Shown: positions 63,851-64,000 of the stretch, one piece after another
Layout: each line of letters opens with the position of its first letter
Numbering within the stretch: position 1 is the first letter of the stretch
From: Heterocephalus glaber
Taxonomy: Eukaryota; Chordata; Mammalia; Rodentia; Bathyergidae
DNA: 64,000 bases
Direction of reading: 5' to 3'
NCBI RefSeq assembly: GCF_000247695.1
Contig: NW_004624784.1
Span: forward strand, 5,819,277 to 5,883,276
Program-made: the position numbers and the translations under genes
Notes under the pieces: model-generated
Database searches by the model: none
What the model saw: the letters and a program-made list of their open reading frames with translations, nothing else
Told to the model about the DNA's origin: nothing

Positions 63851-64000
63851 GGTAGAACCTTCTTCCCCAAGGTTGCTAGCTGTTCAAAGTGACATCAAGA
63901 TTTTTCAAAAGTAATGTGTATTGTCACTTACTTGCAATAAATCAAACAATTTTTACTGGGTACAAAGAACATAATAATTGTCACAGTTTGGTTTTTCCAA
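63851..64000. other. Unclassified end of window
   Basis: AT-rich sequence after the integrase end, with an AATAAA at about 63937. It could be more ERV or its LTR, but there is not enough to tell. Confidence 0.3.

Overview
The window is mammalian nuclear DNA from a rodent and contains no intact protein-coding gene. It is AT-rich and CpG-poor, and it carries L1 LINEs, MIR and L2 relics, MaLR-type LTRs, B1 (7SL-derived) monomers and tRNA-derived ID SINEs. I see no B2 or B4 SINEs. That pattern, plus an ID subtype ending in a GTACC + poly(A) tail and one B1-ID composite, points to a non-muroid rodent. Castorimorpha (beaver, kangaroo rat or gopher) is my guess, and it is inference only. No CpG island or multi-exon structure is visible, so this is intergenic DNA or the interior of a very large intron.

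Layout. 1-4.7 kb: the 5' end of a minus-strand L1, then a MaLR LTR split by a 3.4-kb retrocopy of NCOA3. 4.7-10 kb: ID SINEs, a solo LTR with a visible TATA box and poly(A) signals, a MIR and an old LTR. 10-12.3 kb: an L1 ORF2 body inside an older repeat. This L1 itself carries the first 33 nt of U2 snRNA. 12.3-27 kb: mostly unclassified old sequence with MIR, L2, MLT1 and B1 copies and a 79-bp hAT-like MITE. 27.6-33.1 kb: L1 remnants, one with a duplicated 3' UTR. 33-46 kb: unclassified DNA with MIR, ID, hAT-like, MLT1 and B1-ID elements, and two CpG-richer blocks I cannot explain. 46.3-47.9 kb: a decayed MARK3 retrocopy. 47.9-58.6 kb: LTR pieces, a T-rich block, L2, three ID SINEs and a 365-base assembly gap. 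58.6-63.9 kb: an endogenous betaretrovirus-like pol split by a 3-kb HAUS2 retrocopy with a perfect 14-bp target-site duplication.

Nothing here works together as a pathway. The recurring theme is layered L1-driven retrotransposition. Processed copies of three mRNAs (NCOA3, MARK3, HAUS2), one snRNA fragment and a dozen or so SINEs have landed in older elements, and several layers can be ordered in time from the target-site duplications. Every coding-like segment is broken by frameshifts, stops or deletions.
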